NCBI RefSeq assembly: GCF_002954405.1 | Contig: NZ_MQWC01000004.1 | Span: 3,598,668 to 3,662,667, forward strand | DNA from: Salinibacter sp. 10B | GTDB taxonomy: Bacteria > Bacteroidota > Rhodothermia > Rhodothermales > Salinibacteraceae | Direction of reading: 5' to 3' | DNA length: 64,000 nt | In this document: piece by piece, positions 8,596 through 18,700 of the stretch | How positions within the stretch are numbered: position 1 is the stretch's first letter | How the letters are laid out: the number at the start of each line of letters is the position of its first letter | The notes under the pieces: model-generated | Told to the model about the DNA's origin: nothing | Database searches by the model: none | What the model saw: the letters and a program-made list of their open reading frames with translations, nothing else | Translations under genes and position numbers: made by a program

Positions 8596-9665
8596 TTCCC
8601 TGTCGGGAGAGAGTCTATGCGGAGTTCGAAAGCATTCGGTGAGCGAAGCGTGCGCGCCGCTTTGGAAAGGGCCTCCTGCACCGCTGGGTGGCCCGGGGGG
8701 AGACCAGCGTAAACGTAGCCGTCCTGAAACGGCCCTACGGCCCGCACCAGAATTTCGGCACCAAAGTGAACGGCGGCATCTCGCTTTTCCTGGTCCGTCC
8801 AAAGCGTCGAGTCCGCCTCCCCGAGTGCATCGCGGTACGCTGTGAGAAAAGCATCCCACAGGGACGCCATGGCGTCGGCGACGGCCGCGGAGGGGGCCTG
8901 ATGGGCCTGCATCCAGAGGTGCGCGCGCAAGTGCGCTACGTCCTGCAGGGGGCGGCCGTAGTGGGCCAGCTCCCAGTCAATCAGACGCAGTCCTTTTTCC
9001 TGTACGAGGACGGACGAGGGCCACAGGTCGCCCATCGTGAGGCACTCTCCGGTCTCCAGCAAGGCGTCGCCCAGGGCCTCTGCTCGTGCACCAAGAGCCT
9101 CCGCATCGTCCACGCCGCCCATTTTTAGCATTTCCGCAACGCCCCGGTACTGTACCGCGAGGCGTGTCTCTTGCATGGGGCGGTTATCGAAGGTCTCCGC
9201 ATATTCGGGGCAATTGTGCGTTGTGGCATGGAGGCGGCCAATGAAGGTGCCGAGGTGCTGTCCAAGAATCGGGGCCGTCGCTTCCACTGAACACGCGTCA
9301 CTGCCTCGAAGCCAGCGGTCCAGCGTGGGGAGGTCTCCGAGGTCCTCCATGAGGATCACGTGCGGGTCCTGCGTGGCGGCGAGGAGGCGGGGTGTACGCA
9401 CGTGGGCAGACGTGAGAGTGGCAAGTTGGCCGCTGTCCAACGCGTTCAAGCACCGGGCCTCGATGTCGAGCCGAGACGGATCGAGCGGAGTATCTGGATC
9501 TGCGGCGATGTAGGGGGGGGCGTATTTCACGATCACGGGCCGATCGGTTCCCGGCACGCGCCAGACGATGTTGAGGTTGCCGTCCGGCAGTTGCGCCGGA
9601 TCTCCTGTCGGCGTAAAGTCCGGCAGGTGCGCCTGAAGGTAGGGCAGTACGTCGTCGTCAGTCAC
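8589..9665 (-). CDS. APH/methylthioribose-kinase-fold phosphotransferase
   Basis: A 358-residue small-molecule kinase of the aminoglycoside phosphotransferase/choline kinase/MtnK fold. The N-lobe has LPDGNLNIVWRV and a VIVKYAPPY lysine; a LMEDLGDL hinge follows. The catalytic loop reads MGDLWPSSVLV, with Met where His and Ser where Asn are usual; Ser at the latter position also occurs in methylthioribose kinase. The metal-binding DWE follows in LRLIDWELAHYG. A longer frame to 9755 would read through an intergenic repeat, so the GTG at 9665 (VTDDDVLPYL) is chosen. The nucleoside phosphorylase upstream on the same strand suggests a methylthioribose or sugar-salvage role. It overlaps araC tail-to-tail. 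Confidence 0.7.
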   Translation of the reverse strand: MTDDDVLPYLQAHLPDFTPTGDPAQLPDGNLNIVWRVPGTDRPVIVKYAPPYIAADPDTPLDPSRLDIEARCLNALDSGQLATLTSAHVRTPRLLAATQDPHVILMEDLGDLPTLDRWLRGSDACSVEATAPILGQHLGTFIGRLHATTHNCPEYAETFDNRPMQETRLAVQYRGVAEMLKMGGVDDAEALGARAEALGDALLETGECLTMGDLWPSSVLVQEKGLRLIDWELAHYGRPLQDVAHLRAHLWMQAHQAPSAAVADAMASLWDAFLTAYRDALGEADSTLWTDQEKRDAAVHFGAEILVRAVGPFQDGYVYAGLPPGHPAVQEALSKAARTLRSPNAFELRIDSLPTGNH

Positions 9666-9710
9666 GGGCAGACAAGAAAAAGTGGATCTGGACGAAGAAA
9701 ACCACAACCG

Positions 9711-9765
9711 GCTCACGCACCACGAACTACGCAATACGGAATCCGCAACGCTCACGCATCACGAA
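9711..9765. repeat. Imperfect direct repeat in low-complexity intergenic string
   Basis: GCTCACGCACCACGAA (9711-9726) recurs as GCTCACGCATCACGAA (9750-9765), with TACGGAATCCGC between. This fills the gap between the kinase and the phosphorylase genes. It shares vocabulary (CACGAA, GGAAT, TCACG) with strings at 1953-1979, 5951-6000 and 48551-48624. Confidence 0.6.
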
Positions 9766-10563
9766 TCACTCATCATCCCCGAACCGGTAGATCGTGTTCG
9801 GAAACTCGACGGGCTCTCCCTCCTGCAGAAACGCCGTTACGATGCGCTCTTGCTCCTCGCGGGATCGGTCGAGGGTTGTTGACAAGGCGTCTTGCTCGGG
9901 CGGGGCCCGATCCGGAATCGAGTACTTGTGCCCCACCACGAGTCCCGCACAAGGAATCTCCAGTTCATTTGCCAGCACGACCTCTGGCCCTAGGGTCATG
10001 GAGTTGACCTGTGCGCCGAGCGGCGGCAACATGCGATTTTCGGCTGCCGTCTTGGAGCGCGGTCCCTGCACGTACGCGAACACGACGTCGTTGGCCACCG
10101 ACGCGCGCACCTGGGCAGCCCAATCGCGCACCTGTTCGGTGAGGTCGGTTGCGAATAGGCTGTCGTTGATGACGAGGTGGCCGTGGTCATCCGACGGTTC
10201 GGTGAACATGGTGCAGGCGCTGCCGTCCGGGAGGCGGTTCTCGGGCATGAGGAGATCCTCGACCAGCAGCGGGCGGTAGAGGGGGACGTCGGCATCCAGT
10301 ACGCCCACCGAGCTGGTGACGAGCAGCGCCTTGCAGTCTACGGCATGGAGGGCCGCCGCCTGTGCTCGGTAGTTGATCTGATTGGGAAGAAGGCGATGCG
10401 GCACCTCGTGGCGGAAGAGCACGTACGCAGGCCGCTCCGTATCTAGTACCCGGTACAGCGTCTGCGAGCCCCAGTCGGTCTCAATTTGTTCGGGCTTCAG
10501 GTCGAGCTCGTCTGGGAGTGAGTCGGAAAAGGCACTCCCCAGAATGGCGGCAACTGCACTCAT
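9766..10563 (-). CDS. Nucleoside phosphorylase, MTAP/PNP family
   Basis: A 265-residue trimeric-PNP-fold phosphorylase. The phosphate-binding glycine motif is ILGSAFSD at the N-terminus, then FRHEVPHRLLPNQINYRA, LLVTSSVGVL, QGPRSKTAAENRML and MTLGPEVVLANELEIP, the equivalents of the base- and ribose-binding segments of 5'-methylthioadenosine phosphorylase and purine nucleoside phosphorylase. The sequence is divergent (GPRSKTAAE in place of the usual GPRFST-AE), so MTA, purine nucleosides or another nucleoside may be the substrate. The adjacent kinase-fold gene makes an MTA salvage role attractive but does not prove it. Confidence 0.75.
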   Translation of the reverse strand: MSAVAAILGSAFSDSLPDELDLKPEQIETDWGSQTLYRVLDTERPAYVLFRHEVPHRLLPNQINYRAQAAALHAVDCKALLVTSSVGVLDADVPLYRPLLVEDLLMPENRLPDGSACTMFTEPSDDHGHLVINDSLFATDLTEQVRDWAAQVRASVANDVVFAYVQGPRSKTAAENRMLPPLGAQVNSMTLGPEVVLANELEIPCAGLVVGHKYSIPDRAPPEQDALSTTLDRSREEQERIVTAFLQEGEPVEFPNTIYRFGDDE

Positions 10564-10646
10564 GTCTTAGTATGTAAGTGGGAAAGGATCTAGGGATGAA
10601 GGTAGAGCAATCCCCCCCACACATGCACACGTCCATCCCTTCACAC

Positions 10647-13600
10647 TTAGAATTCGTACCGCAGCCCGAACTGAAATTGCCGCGGCGGTCCAGCGTTCTT
10701 TTCTCGAATGTTTGAGCCGGGCGGGCCCACCTGAATCTGGTTGCTCTGCGTGGCGTTATTGGCGTAGCCGCTCAGGTTTTTCGTGTTGAGCACGTTGAAC
10801 ACGTCGGCCCGAGCCACGACCCGACCGCCGCGCGTCGGCCACACGTATTGCAGGCTAAGATCGAACCGATACGACCACGGCAGGCGTCCACTGTTGCGCG
10901 AGGCCCCCGGCCAACGGTCGCTGTTGCCCACGTAGGCCGCGCCGTACTCGCGCCCGTCCCCGTTCAGGTCGCGCGTACCGAAGACGTCGGCGTCCGGCAC
11001 CCAGTTGATGGGCTGGCCGCTTTGGAGCAGGCTCGCAAGCGTGACCCGCAGCCGGTCGTATGGGTACACCGTCCCATTGGCGGTAATCACGTGTCGCCGG
11101 TCGTTTACGGAGGGGCCCCATTCGTCCTCGTACTGATTGGCGGTTTCGGCCTGAAAGTTAATGTCGTCGGTGTTGTTGCGGAGGCGGGAGAGTGTGTAGC
11201 TGAGACGGCCGGAGTACCAGTCGTCGCCTCGGTCCTTTACGAGGTTGAGATTGGCTGCCCAGTAGCGGGCTTCGCCTTTCGTTTCCGTCATGGTAATGCT
11301 TCGACCTCCCGGAATCGGGCGCGTCGCGTCGGCCTCCGCGGGCGTTCGCACGAGGTCCGCCGGATTGCGATCCGGATCCTGACGGGCCGCCGCCAGTTCC
11401 TCCGCAGAGATGTCATAGGGCGTCGGGGCATTGAGCTCTCGAATGCGGAAGAGATCGTAGGAGCGCGTGTGAATGAGGTCCACGTAGGCGAGCCATTCCC
11501 CGCCGAACTGTCGCTGCACGCCCACGGAGAACTGATGCGTCTGCGGGTTCTCGTAGCCGTTTGGGTTGAGAATTCGGCGACTCCCACTGGTTGGGCGTAC
11601 GTCGGAGGGCTGCCGCAGGTATTCCGTCGTATCGCGCTGGGCCGTCTGTGTGCCGTTGAAGGTGACCTCTCCCACGTCCGTATCGCCCGGCAGAACGCCG
11701 TCGTTCACGAGGGCCCGAACCTCTTGTCGAAAGGCGAGAGCGTCGGAATTGCGCTCCAGGGCATCGCTGACAACCGAGTACACAATCTTGTCGTAGAAGA
11801 TGCCGTAGCCGCCGCGCAGCGTCGTGCGCTCGTCAATCGCATAGTTGAGGCTCAGGCGCGGGGCGAGGTTGTTATAATCGGCTTCGTCGCTGCCTCCACC
11901 TCCCTTCGAGAGGCTGTCGTAATCGTAGCGGAGGCCCGCCGTCACCGTGAGGTCGGAAAGCGGCGAGAACTGGTCTTCCACATAGAGCCCGACCAAGTCC
12001 TGCCGCCGACCAAACGTCGAGGGTCGGAGCTCCACCGCGTAGTTTTCTACACTGAACTGGTCCTCAATGGGCCGGAGATCGGTCGGCATGAGGTTGGGCC
12101 CGAAGCCGTTGAGGCTCTGAAAGGCGCTGACGGCCGCATCGTTCGTAAGCCGCACGGTGTAATTTCCGTTCGGGTTTCCTCCCCCCGCAAGGGTGTGGTC
12201 GGACGAGAGAAGATCGAGCCCCGCCTTCAGGGTATGGCTGCCGAGCTGGTACGTAAGCTTCTGTTGGAACTGCAACGTGTTTTCGACACTGTCGAATTGA
12301 TAGCCCGGGTGGCCCAGAATGGCGATGCTCGTGCCCGACGGATCCTGCACAACTACTTGCGGCGTGTTCGGATTGGCTGGATTGGCGTAGTCCCAGTTGA
12401 ACCAGCTGTACTGCAGGTTGCTCTCGTAGACGAGGCCGTCGGCCGCGTAGGTCGTCTGCACCGCCGCATGGATGCCGTCCCGCCGCTGCGTATTGGCCGC
12501 ACTGGCAAACTGAATGCCGCCGGTGAGGCCACCGCCCTGCCGGTCGATGCGCACGCGGTTGGCGTTGAGGCGCACTGTCGATCGCCACTGGTCAGTCCAG
12601 CGGTGATCGAGCCGAGCGGACAGGTAGGTGAGCTGATTCTGGCCCTGGATCGTTTCGTCGACATTCAGGTCTCCAACGCGCAGGACGTTGTCTTTCCAGT
12701 CGGTCGTGTGCTCCAGGTTGACGAAGAAGAAGGTTTGGTCTTGCACGACCGGGCCGCCCAGAGCGAAGCCGGCCTGGTGGCGCTGGAAGCCGCTTTTCAC
12801 CGAATTGCCCGAGAGGTCGCGTTGCGTGGGCGTCTCCTCCCCGAATTTGCCGTCGATGGAGGGGCCGGGCCGTGTGAGGTAAAAGCCCTCGCCGGTCCAC
12901 TCGTTGCTTCCGGACTTCGTGGTGACGTTGAAAATCCCGTTCCCGGTGCGCCCGTACTCCGCAGAGTAGGTGCTGGTGAGGACCGTCACGTCCTTCACCA
13001 TGCCGGTGGGGACTTCAAACTGCGGCCCGCCCAGGAACTGCTCGTTATTGTCCATCCCGTCGATCAGGTAGTTCGTGTAGAGGCCGTTGGCGCCGTTGAT
13101 GCTCACGTTGGGGGCCTCGGCGAAGAAGCCGGTCGCGGGCGTCACGTTGGGCAGGCGGTAGAGCGACTGCGTGAAGTTGCGACCTTCAACGGGGAGGTCT
13201 TCGAGAGACTGGCCCGAGAGGCTCGACGACACCTCGGCATTCACACGGTTGACCTCGGCGATGCCCTGATTGCCCTCGACCACCACCTCCTGCATTCGAA
13301 CCTCGGCGATCGGGGTGAGCAGCAGGGTCACGCTTCGTGTAAAGTTGGAGCGGAGTTCCAGCCCGGAGACCCGAGCGGCATAGAAGCGGTCACTTTCCTC
13401 GACGAAGACGGCGTAGCTGCCGGACGTGGAGAGCCCTCGCCACTCGACGCGACCCCGCGCATCGGTTCGTTTTTGGGCCGTGAGGCCGATGCCCTCGTTC
13501 ACGAGGTGGACGGTGGCGTTGGGGACGGCCTGGTTGGCCTCGACGTTCACGACGTGGATGTCGAGAGCGGCTTGGCCGTAGGCGGTCGGGGAGAGGCCCC

Positions 13601-13676
13601 CGGTTGCGACGCTTAGAAAAAAGAACGCAAGAAGAGAGAAAACGCGAAAAGGGGGGGCGGGAAGTACATCCTTCAT
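10647..13676 (-). CDS. Oar-like TonB-dependent outer-membrane receptor
   Basis: A 1009-residue outer-membrane receptor. A signal peptide (residues 1-35, ending TAYGQA) is followed by a carboxypeptidase regulatory-like beta-sandwich (about 37-125), a plug domain with LEDLPVEGRNFTQSLYRLPN and NGLYTNYLIDGMDN, and a long beta-barrel ending in the aromatic QFGLRYEF expected for outer-membrane insertion. This order is that of Oar-type receptors, not SusC. Substrate unknown; no SusD-like partner is adjacent. The reading can be extended to a GTG at 13715, but the ATG at 13676 puts the basic n-region directly before the hydrophobic core. The DUF2064 and DUF3047 genes follow upstream on the same strand. 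Confidence 0.92.
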   Translation of the reverse strand: MKDVLPAPPFRVFSLLAFFFLSVATGGLSPTAYGQAALDIHVVNVEANQAVPNATVHLVNEGIGLTAQKRTDARGRVEWRGLSTSGSYAVFVEESDRFYAARVSGLELRSNFTRSVTLLLTPIAEVRMQEVVVEGNQGIAEVNRVNAEVSSSLSGQSLEDLPVEGRNFTQSLYRLPNVTPATGFFAEAPNVSINGANGLYTNYLIDGMDNNEQFLGGPQFEVPTGMVKDVTVLTSTYSAEYGRTGNGIFNVTTKSGSNEWTGEGFYLTRPGPSIDGKFGEETPTQRDLSGNSVKSGFQRHQAGFALGGPVVQDQTFFFVNLEHTTDWKDNVLRVGDLNVDETIQGQNQLTYLSARLDHRWTDQWRSTVRLNANRVRIDRQGGGLTGGIQFASAANTQRRDGIHAAVQTTYAADGLVYESNLQYSWFNWDYANPANPNTPQVVVQDPSGTSIAILGHPGYQFDSVENTLQFQQKLTYQLGSHTLKAGLDLLSSDHTLAGGGNPNGNYTVRLTNDAAVSAFQSLNGFGPNLMPTDLRPIEDQFSVENYAVELRPSTFGRRQDLVGLYVEDQFSPLSDLTVTAGLRYDYDSLSKGGGGSDEADYNNLAPRLSLNYAIDERTTLRGGYGIFYDKIVYSVVSDALERNSDALAFRQEVRALVNDGVLPGDTDVGEVTFNGTQTAQRDTTEYLRQPSDVRPTSGSRRILNPNGYENPQTHQFSVGVQRQFGGEWLAYVDLIHTRSYDLFRIRELNAPTPYDISAEELAAARQDPDRNPADLVRTPAEADATRPIPGGRSITMTETKGEARYWAANLNLVKDRGDDWYSGRLSYTLSRLRNNTDDINFQAETANQYEDEWGPSVNDRRHVITANGTVYPYDRLRVTLASLLQSGQPINWVPDADVFGTRDLNGDGREYGAAYVGNSDRWPGASRNSGRLPWSYRFDLSLQYVWPTRGGRVVARADVFNVLNTKNLSGYANNATQSNQIQVGPPGSNIREKNAGPPRQFQFGLRYEF

Positions 13677-13856
13677 AGTGGACGGGGGTTGGGCATCCCG
13701 GAGAACGGTACGCACGCACGGATCCCATATCGGTCGGGGATGAGGGCCTCAGACGGGGCCGTCATTGCGTGCGAGGACCCACGGGAGTGAGACAGAGGGA
13801 ACGTTCGGGGAACCGATTGTTCATGGAGCCGGACGGAGGGCAACACGGAGGAGGCC

Positions 13857-14648
13857 TCACGTCCGCGACAATCGCTCCACAGAAGCGACCAGGTCCCGTG
13901 GGGGAGCCCGAGAGCGACGGCACGATACCCGTCGTGCCGCCGTGGCTTCTTCGAGATGCCGTCCGCGCCCATTTCTGCCCAGTACGCGACGGAGTTGGGC
14001 GGCGAGAATGGGGGGCAGCGGTGTAGAGCCGCGCAGGAGGGAGAGAAGCTCCTGATGTCCGTTTACGTCGTTCCGGGCGGAGAGCCTGGCCGGCGGTGTG
14101 CCTGCACGTTCGGTCAAATGTTGGGTGAGGTCCGAAAGCAGGGTGGACGACTGCCACGGCAGCGTCTCGAAGGACTCCTGGTCGAAGTGCTCGCGCCGCA
14201 GTCCGATCAGATAGGTCCCTTCATCGTCGGCCGTCGGACCCAGAACGGGTGTCCCCGTGGCCAGTTGTTCGGCTACGGCTGTCCAGTGTACTTCGTGGAG
14301 GGTAGGGCAGTCGCTTCCCACCACAATGACCTGCTCGTATCCCTCTTCGAACGCGTCGGCGACAGCATTCGAGAGACGAGAACCGAAATCCTCTCCCCGC
14401 TGATGAGCGTCAGTGGCCTCCAAGACGGGGAGGTCGCTGCTCATCACGGCGCGCCGCGCGTGCTGGTAGAACGTCGTTGCCACTTCCCGGTGCTTCGCGA
14501 GGTCCTGCCGCACGAACCGTTTGTTCTGCCACTCGCGCTCGGGGCGGTGGCTGAAGAACAGGAGGGCGGTATGAGCGGGAGGAGATTCGATGGTGCGCGG
14601 TGGGGTAGGCAAAGAATACTGCGCAGGAACAACACGAGTTAGAGGCAT
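13857..14648 (-). CDS. DUF2064/TIGR04282-type glycosyltransferase-like protein
   Basis: A 263-residue protein of the DUF2064 family, which adopts a nucleotide-diphospho-sugar transferase fold related to CofC. Signatures: TALLFFSHRPEREW near the N-terminus, QRGEDFGSRLSNAVADAFEEGYEQVIVVGSDCPTL in the middle (the SDCPTL loop is diagnostic) and LGPTADDEGTYLIGL. The family has no settled substrate. The last 45 residues are basic and not family-like, perhaps an extension after the loss of an earlier stop. A TTG at 14672 is possible; the ATG at 14648 is preferred. A DUF3047 gene lies just upstream on the same strand. Confidence 0.75.
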   Translation of the reverse strand: MPLTRVVPAQYSLPTPPRTIESPPAHTALLFFSHRPEREWQNKRFVRQDLAKHREVATTFYQHARRAVMSSDLPVLEATDAHQRGEDFGSRLSNAVADAFEEGYEQVIVVGSDCPTLHEVHWTAVAEQLATGTPVLGPTADDEGTYLIGLRREHFDQESFETLPWQSSTLLSDLTQHLTERAGTPPARLSARNDVNGHQELLSLLRGSTPLPPILAAQLRRVLGRNGRGRHLEEATAARRVSCRRSRAPPRDLVASVERLSRT

Positions 14649-14710
14649 CACTGCCCGGAACGTTACGACCAAAGTTTGAGCATCGCGTTAACCCTGCATC
14701 CATGTAGGGC

Positions 14711-15469
14711 TCATGGGTCTGTTGGGAGGGGGTTCTCTGTCGATCGAAACACAATGTCGCCGTAATACGCCGTCGCTTTTCCGTTCGTGTTGTCGGTGTC
14801 CGTCATGATGGCGACGCCGTTGACCGGCGGTGGGTCGCCGCCGAACGCGGCTCGGTAGTCCTCCAGTACGTTGCGGCGCTCGGTTTGCCACTCTCCGGCG
14901 TGCTCGTTGCCGCTCTGTACGGGGACCATCATCACCCAGTCGGTGAACGCATTCGCAAGCATTGTGTCGCGGGGGATGCGATTGGCCCAGACGTAGTTGA
15001 GGGCGCGCGTTGGGAGCTGGTCGTACCCCAGCGCGCGAAGGGCCGTGAGCTTCACCCGGTCCGTAAAGCCGAGGTCCTTGTAATCGAACGTCACGTAGAG
15101 ACGGGCCGCATAGTCGTCGCCGTCTTTCGTACGGGCGTTGCCGTCCTTGACGATACTGTTTACCTTCCAGCGCCACTCCAGCACCGGATATTCAGTGAGG
15201 TCAACGTGCTGCTCTGTGGCAAGGCCTGCGGCCCCCCCGTTGCTTCGGGCGCGAACGACCGTCCCACGGTCGGTCTTCACGAGGTCGTACTGCGTCTTCG
15301 CGTCGATCTTTGCGAAGGAGATGGGCTGCCAATCGTCCGGTCGCGACTGCGATGGATCCTGCTCCGAAAAGGAGCCTACTTCCAGGATGTCGGGAGTCCC
15401 CGTTGCGGCAATTTCGAGGACGGCGAGGACGAGGAGACCGGACAGCCAGGCAGTGGGACACTGCGGCAT
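14711..15469 (-). CDS. DUF3047 periplasmic protein
   Basis: A 252-residue exported protein: a hydrophobic leader (AWLSGLLVLAVLEIAATGTP) precedes a DUF3047 domain. Family features are YDLVKTDRGTVVRARSNGGAAGLA, PVLEWRWKVNS, DDYAARLYVTFDY, ALNYVWANRIPRD and YYGDIVF near the end. The fold is likely a beta-sandwich and the function is unknown. Two ATGs compete; GGAGGTTGAC stands immediately before the ATG at 15469, one of the few convincing Shine-Dalgarno sequences in the window, so that start is chosen over 15481. It lies 62 bases upstream of the DUF2064 gene on the same strand. Confidence 0.82.
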   Translation of the reverse strand: MPQCPTAWLSGLLVLAVLEIAATGTPDILEVGSFSEQDPSQSRPDDWQPISFAKIDAKTQYDLVKTDRGTVVRARSNGGAAGLATEQHVDLTEYPVLEWRWKVNSIVKDGNARTKDGDDYAARLYVTFDYKDLGFTDRVKLTALRALGYDQLPTRALNYVWANRIPRDTMLANAFTDWVMMVPVQSGNEHAGEWQTERRNVLEDYRAAFGGDPPPVNGVAIMTDTDNTNGKATAYYGDIVFRSTENPLPTDP

Positions 15470-15734
15470 GTCAACCTCCATTCTTTTGAGAAGAGAGTGT
15501 GCAGGCCTCCTTACGAGATTTTCCCCGATTGGACTCCTTTGTTGGTAGGCCTCTCCAGATTGTTACACCAGGGGGCAATGCACGGCAATCGCCCCGTGCC
15601 TCAGGGACGAGCCTCTATCCTCGTTCTATGCACACTGCCGACTCGCAAACGCCCTCACATTCGAGATGGAAAGAAGAGACATGCGGCAGGCGGGCCGCCG
15701 TTATTCGAATCAAAAGGGGAGGGGCGATCGCTTG

Positions 15735-18700
15735 TCAGTGCACGATATTTCGGCTACGGAGAACCCGGGTCACAGGGTGAATGAGGAGAGGGCGGATGCG
15801 GTATCGGGTTTCGTACTCGATCGAGGCAAACTGAAAGACACCCGGGCCCTCCACCCGCTCGGCGGGAGCAATGACGAGTGCATTGCCCAACGTTTCAAGG
15901 AGGGAGCGTCCGGTGGCGGGCGAGACGCCGAGCACGCTGGACAATTCCTCGACTGTAAGCGTGCCGTGCTCCAGCAGGGCCTTGAGGGCGAAGGCGTGAG
16001 GAAGAGGAAGCGTGTCGAGCACATCGAACGATACAGGCTGCAGGGGGCGCACACGGAGAGTGGCGGCGTCCACGTCCAGCGTCACAGATCGAAACCAGTA
16101 GAAAAGGGCGAGCATGACGTTTTGCCCACAGACATCGTGCAGGCGGTCAAAGAACTCGGTTCGCAGGAGGGCTTGGCGGCGGTCCTGATCGTCGATGGCG
16201 CGCAGGCGACGGCTCAGAATGGGGGAGTTTGTCTCGTCCGGCATCTCGAAGGAGAGGCCGAGCCCGCTACGCTGGTGGCGCGTCATGATAAGTTCTTCCA
16301 GTTCCGTCCGGTCCAGCGGGTCGAGGCGGTGGCGAGCCACGAGGCGAGCCGCGGCCGGTTCACTTGCCTCGATGAATTGCCACGCTGCGTCCGTGGTGGT
16401 GGCAATCCAGAGCACTCGTGTGTCCGTCTGCGAGAGAAAATCGAGAATGCGGGTGCCAAGTGCCGTACCACCCACCTTGCGATGAAAGACGTGCTCGAAC
16501 TGCTCAATGAAGCACACGCGCAAACGGTCGGGGACGGGTTGGGACTGGAGGTGGTTGGCTACGGCCTCGAGGGTGAAGTCTGAATCGAAGGAGAGGCCCA
16601 GTGCCCGCACGACAGCCTCAGCAAAGTGGGCCTCACTCGTCACCCGTTCCGTGAGCTCGATCGTGTGGCGCTGTGCCGTGCGGAAGGTGGTCTTGCGCAG
16701 AACATTGAGAAGGCTGGTGCGGCCGCTGCCCGCCGGTCCCGTGAGGACGAGGGCATTCGTGAGGCCCCGTTTCCAATGCTCTACGTGTTGCTCCACGGCG
16801 GCACGGTCGGTCGCACGGGCGACGAGCAGGGTTGGGTCTTGGATGGGCCGGAAAGAGAAGAGGCGTCGGTACACGAGCGGAAGATCCGCTAGCACCGCGT
16901 CCACCGTCGAGAGAGCATCTACGGTTTGACGCAGGGCAGCCTCGTCCACCGGCTGCGTACCAACGGCCGCATGACCGAGACGGACGAGGCGCTGGGTCTG
17001 TCGCTGGGCGCGGTGAAGAACGCGTTGTAGCTGAGTGGTGGTCGCCCGAACGTGTCGTGTGGTTTCTGTTGCCAACCAGCGCGCGCCCCGTACCAACTGG
17101 CCTTGGAGGTGGAGCACGTGCGCCCGGGCCTGTCCGGCCGCACGCATCCGATCGTGTAGGTCTGTCCAGGTGTCTGTGGTGGCCCGCCACGTATCGTGTA
17201 CGACAGTTCCCGCAGCCGGCCCGGTGGTCGCGTCGTTGGTTTCAAGAAGCGAAATCGCCCGGTCGAGTCCATCGAGCGCAAGCTCCCGCGCATGCTCGAC
17301 GTACGCGTCGTCCGGCTGGTCGTGGCGGCGGGCCTCCCGGAGGTCCTGCAATTCCTGCAGGGCGGCTCCGAGGTGGAACTGCACGACAGCCTGCACCTCC
17401 GTGGCGCGCTCCGTAGTGGTCTCGACCGCGTCGAGTACGGGGACGAGGGCCGAACGCCACGCATCGAAGAGAACCTCGTCGAGGACTGCCCGGCACCCCT
17501 CCTGCCACGCCAGCGAGTAGGCCTCCGTTGGCTCGACGGTCGTCGTATCGGGAGGGGAAAGCGAATGGATGACGAAGCCTTCCGGTTGTTCGTCGAGCAG
17601 GGCGGCGATGGCCGACCGGTGCGACTCGACAACCGCCTGGGTGGTCCGGCGGGGTGTGCACTCGCGAAGGGGATGGAGAAGCTCCCGATCGAGAACGTCA
17701 AATCCGGTCTCGGCCTGATGGTCAAAGGCTTGCAAGAGATCCAACTCTTTGCCCGGATCTGGAGGGGAGAGCAGCGCATCGATGTCGTTGCGAAGGGTGC
17801 GAAGTTGCTCCACGGTGGTCTCTGCTGCGGAGCGAGCGGGGGTGAGGCCGGCTTCGAGGAGGTCTGCGACGAGGGTGTCGTGCTGATCGGTCAGGTCGTC
17901 GTGGAGCGTGGCGAGGGCATCGAGGAAGGTGAACCGATGGATGACCTCGTCGAACCAGTCGGGCCATTGGTTGAGACGATCTCGTCGTTCCGTATTTTTT
18001 CGCTTCAAAGCGCGAGGGGCACGCGACGACCGCCGGTCCGCCATGAACGAATCCGCCCGATTGGCAGCGTCCCGGAGGCGATCCAGGAAGAGCGTGACGC
18101 CCTCCGAGAGTTGTGTCTCTACGTCGTCGAGCTGAAGGGCTCGACCGTCTTGGAGGCACTGGTGGAGGGACTGAGCCCGATCGGTAATGTCGGCGTATAG
18201 GGCCGAACGGTCGGCATCCATGACCCCAGAGGTGGGATCGGGACTTGGAGGGGGCGTTGTGACCTCAGTGTCGGGGGCATGATGCTCGGGGCGGTCCAGG
18301 AGGCGCTCAATCTCCAGGAGTCGATGCGTCCAGGCGACGGCCTCGCGTTCGAGCCGGGCCGTCCACTGCACGATTCGTTGCTCGGCGGCGTCGAGGGCGT
18401 CAGCGTGCGTTTGGGAAAGCGTCCGGGCGGCATGGCGCGCCACCAGTGCCGACATTGGAACGGTCTGGGTTTGGGGAGACGTCTTTCCCCACAGAAGGCG
18501 GACACGACGCCATCCCCGCACGATCGCCTTGCGGGTTCGAGTCCATCCATCGTCCGACGGATCGTGGGTATAGAGAGAGTCCGGCTCTGGGCGGGAGATT
18601 TCCTCCGGCACGTCCGCGGCCAGTGAGGTACGTCCCTCCCGCACGGCCCGGCACTCGTCGCGGAGGAGAGTGCCGAGGTCCAGGTCGGCGAGGTGGGTAC

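Noticed and set aside
10848-13616. A 922-codon open frame on the plus strand opposite the TonB receptor
   Set aside because: It is antisense to a protein with clear domains, has no family features, and is explained by high GC at third codon positions.
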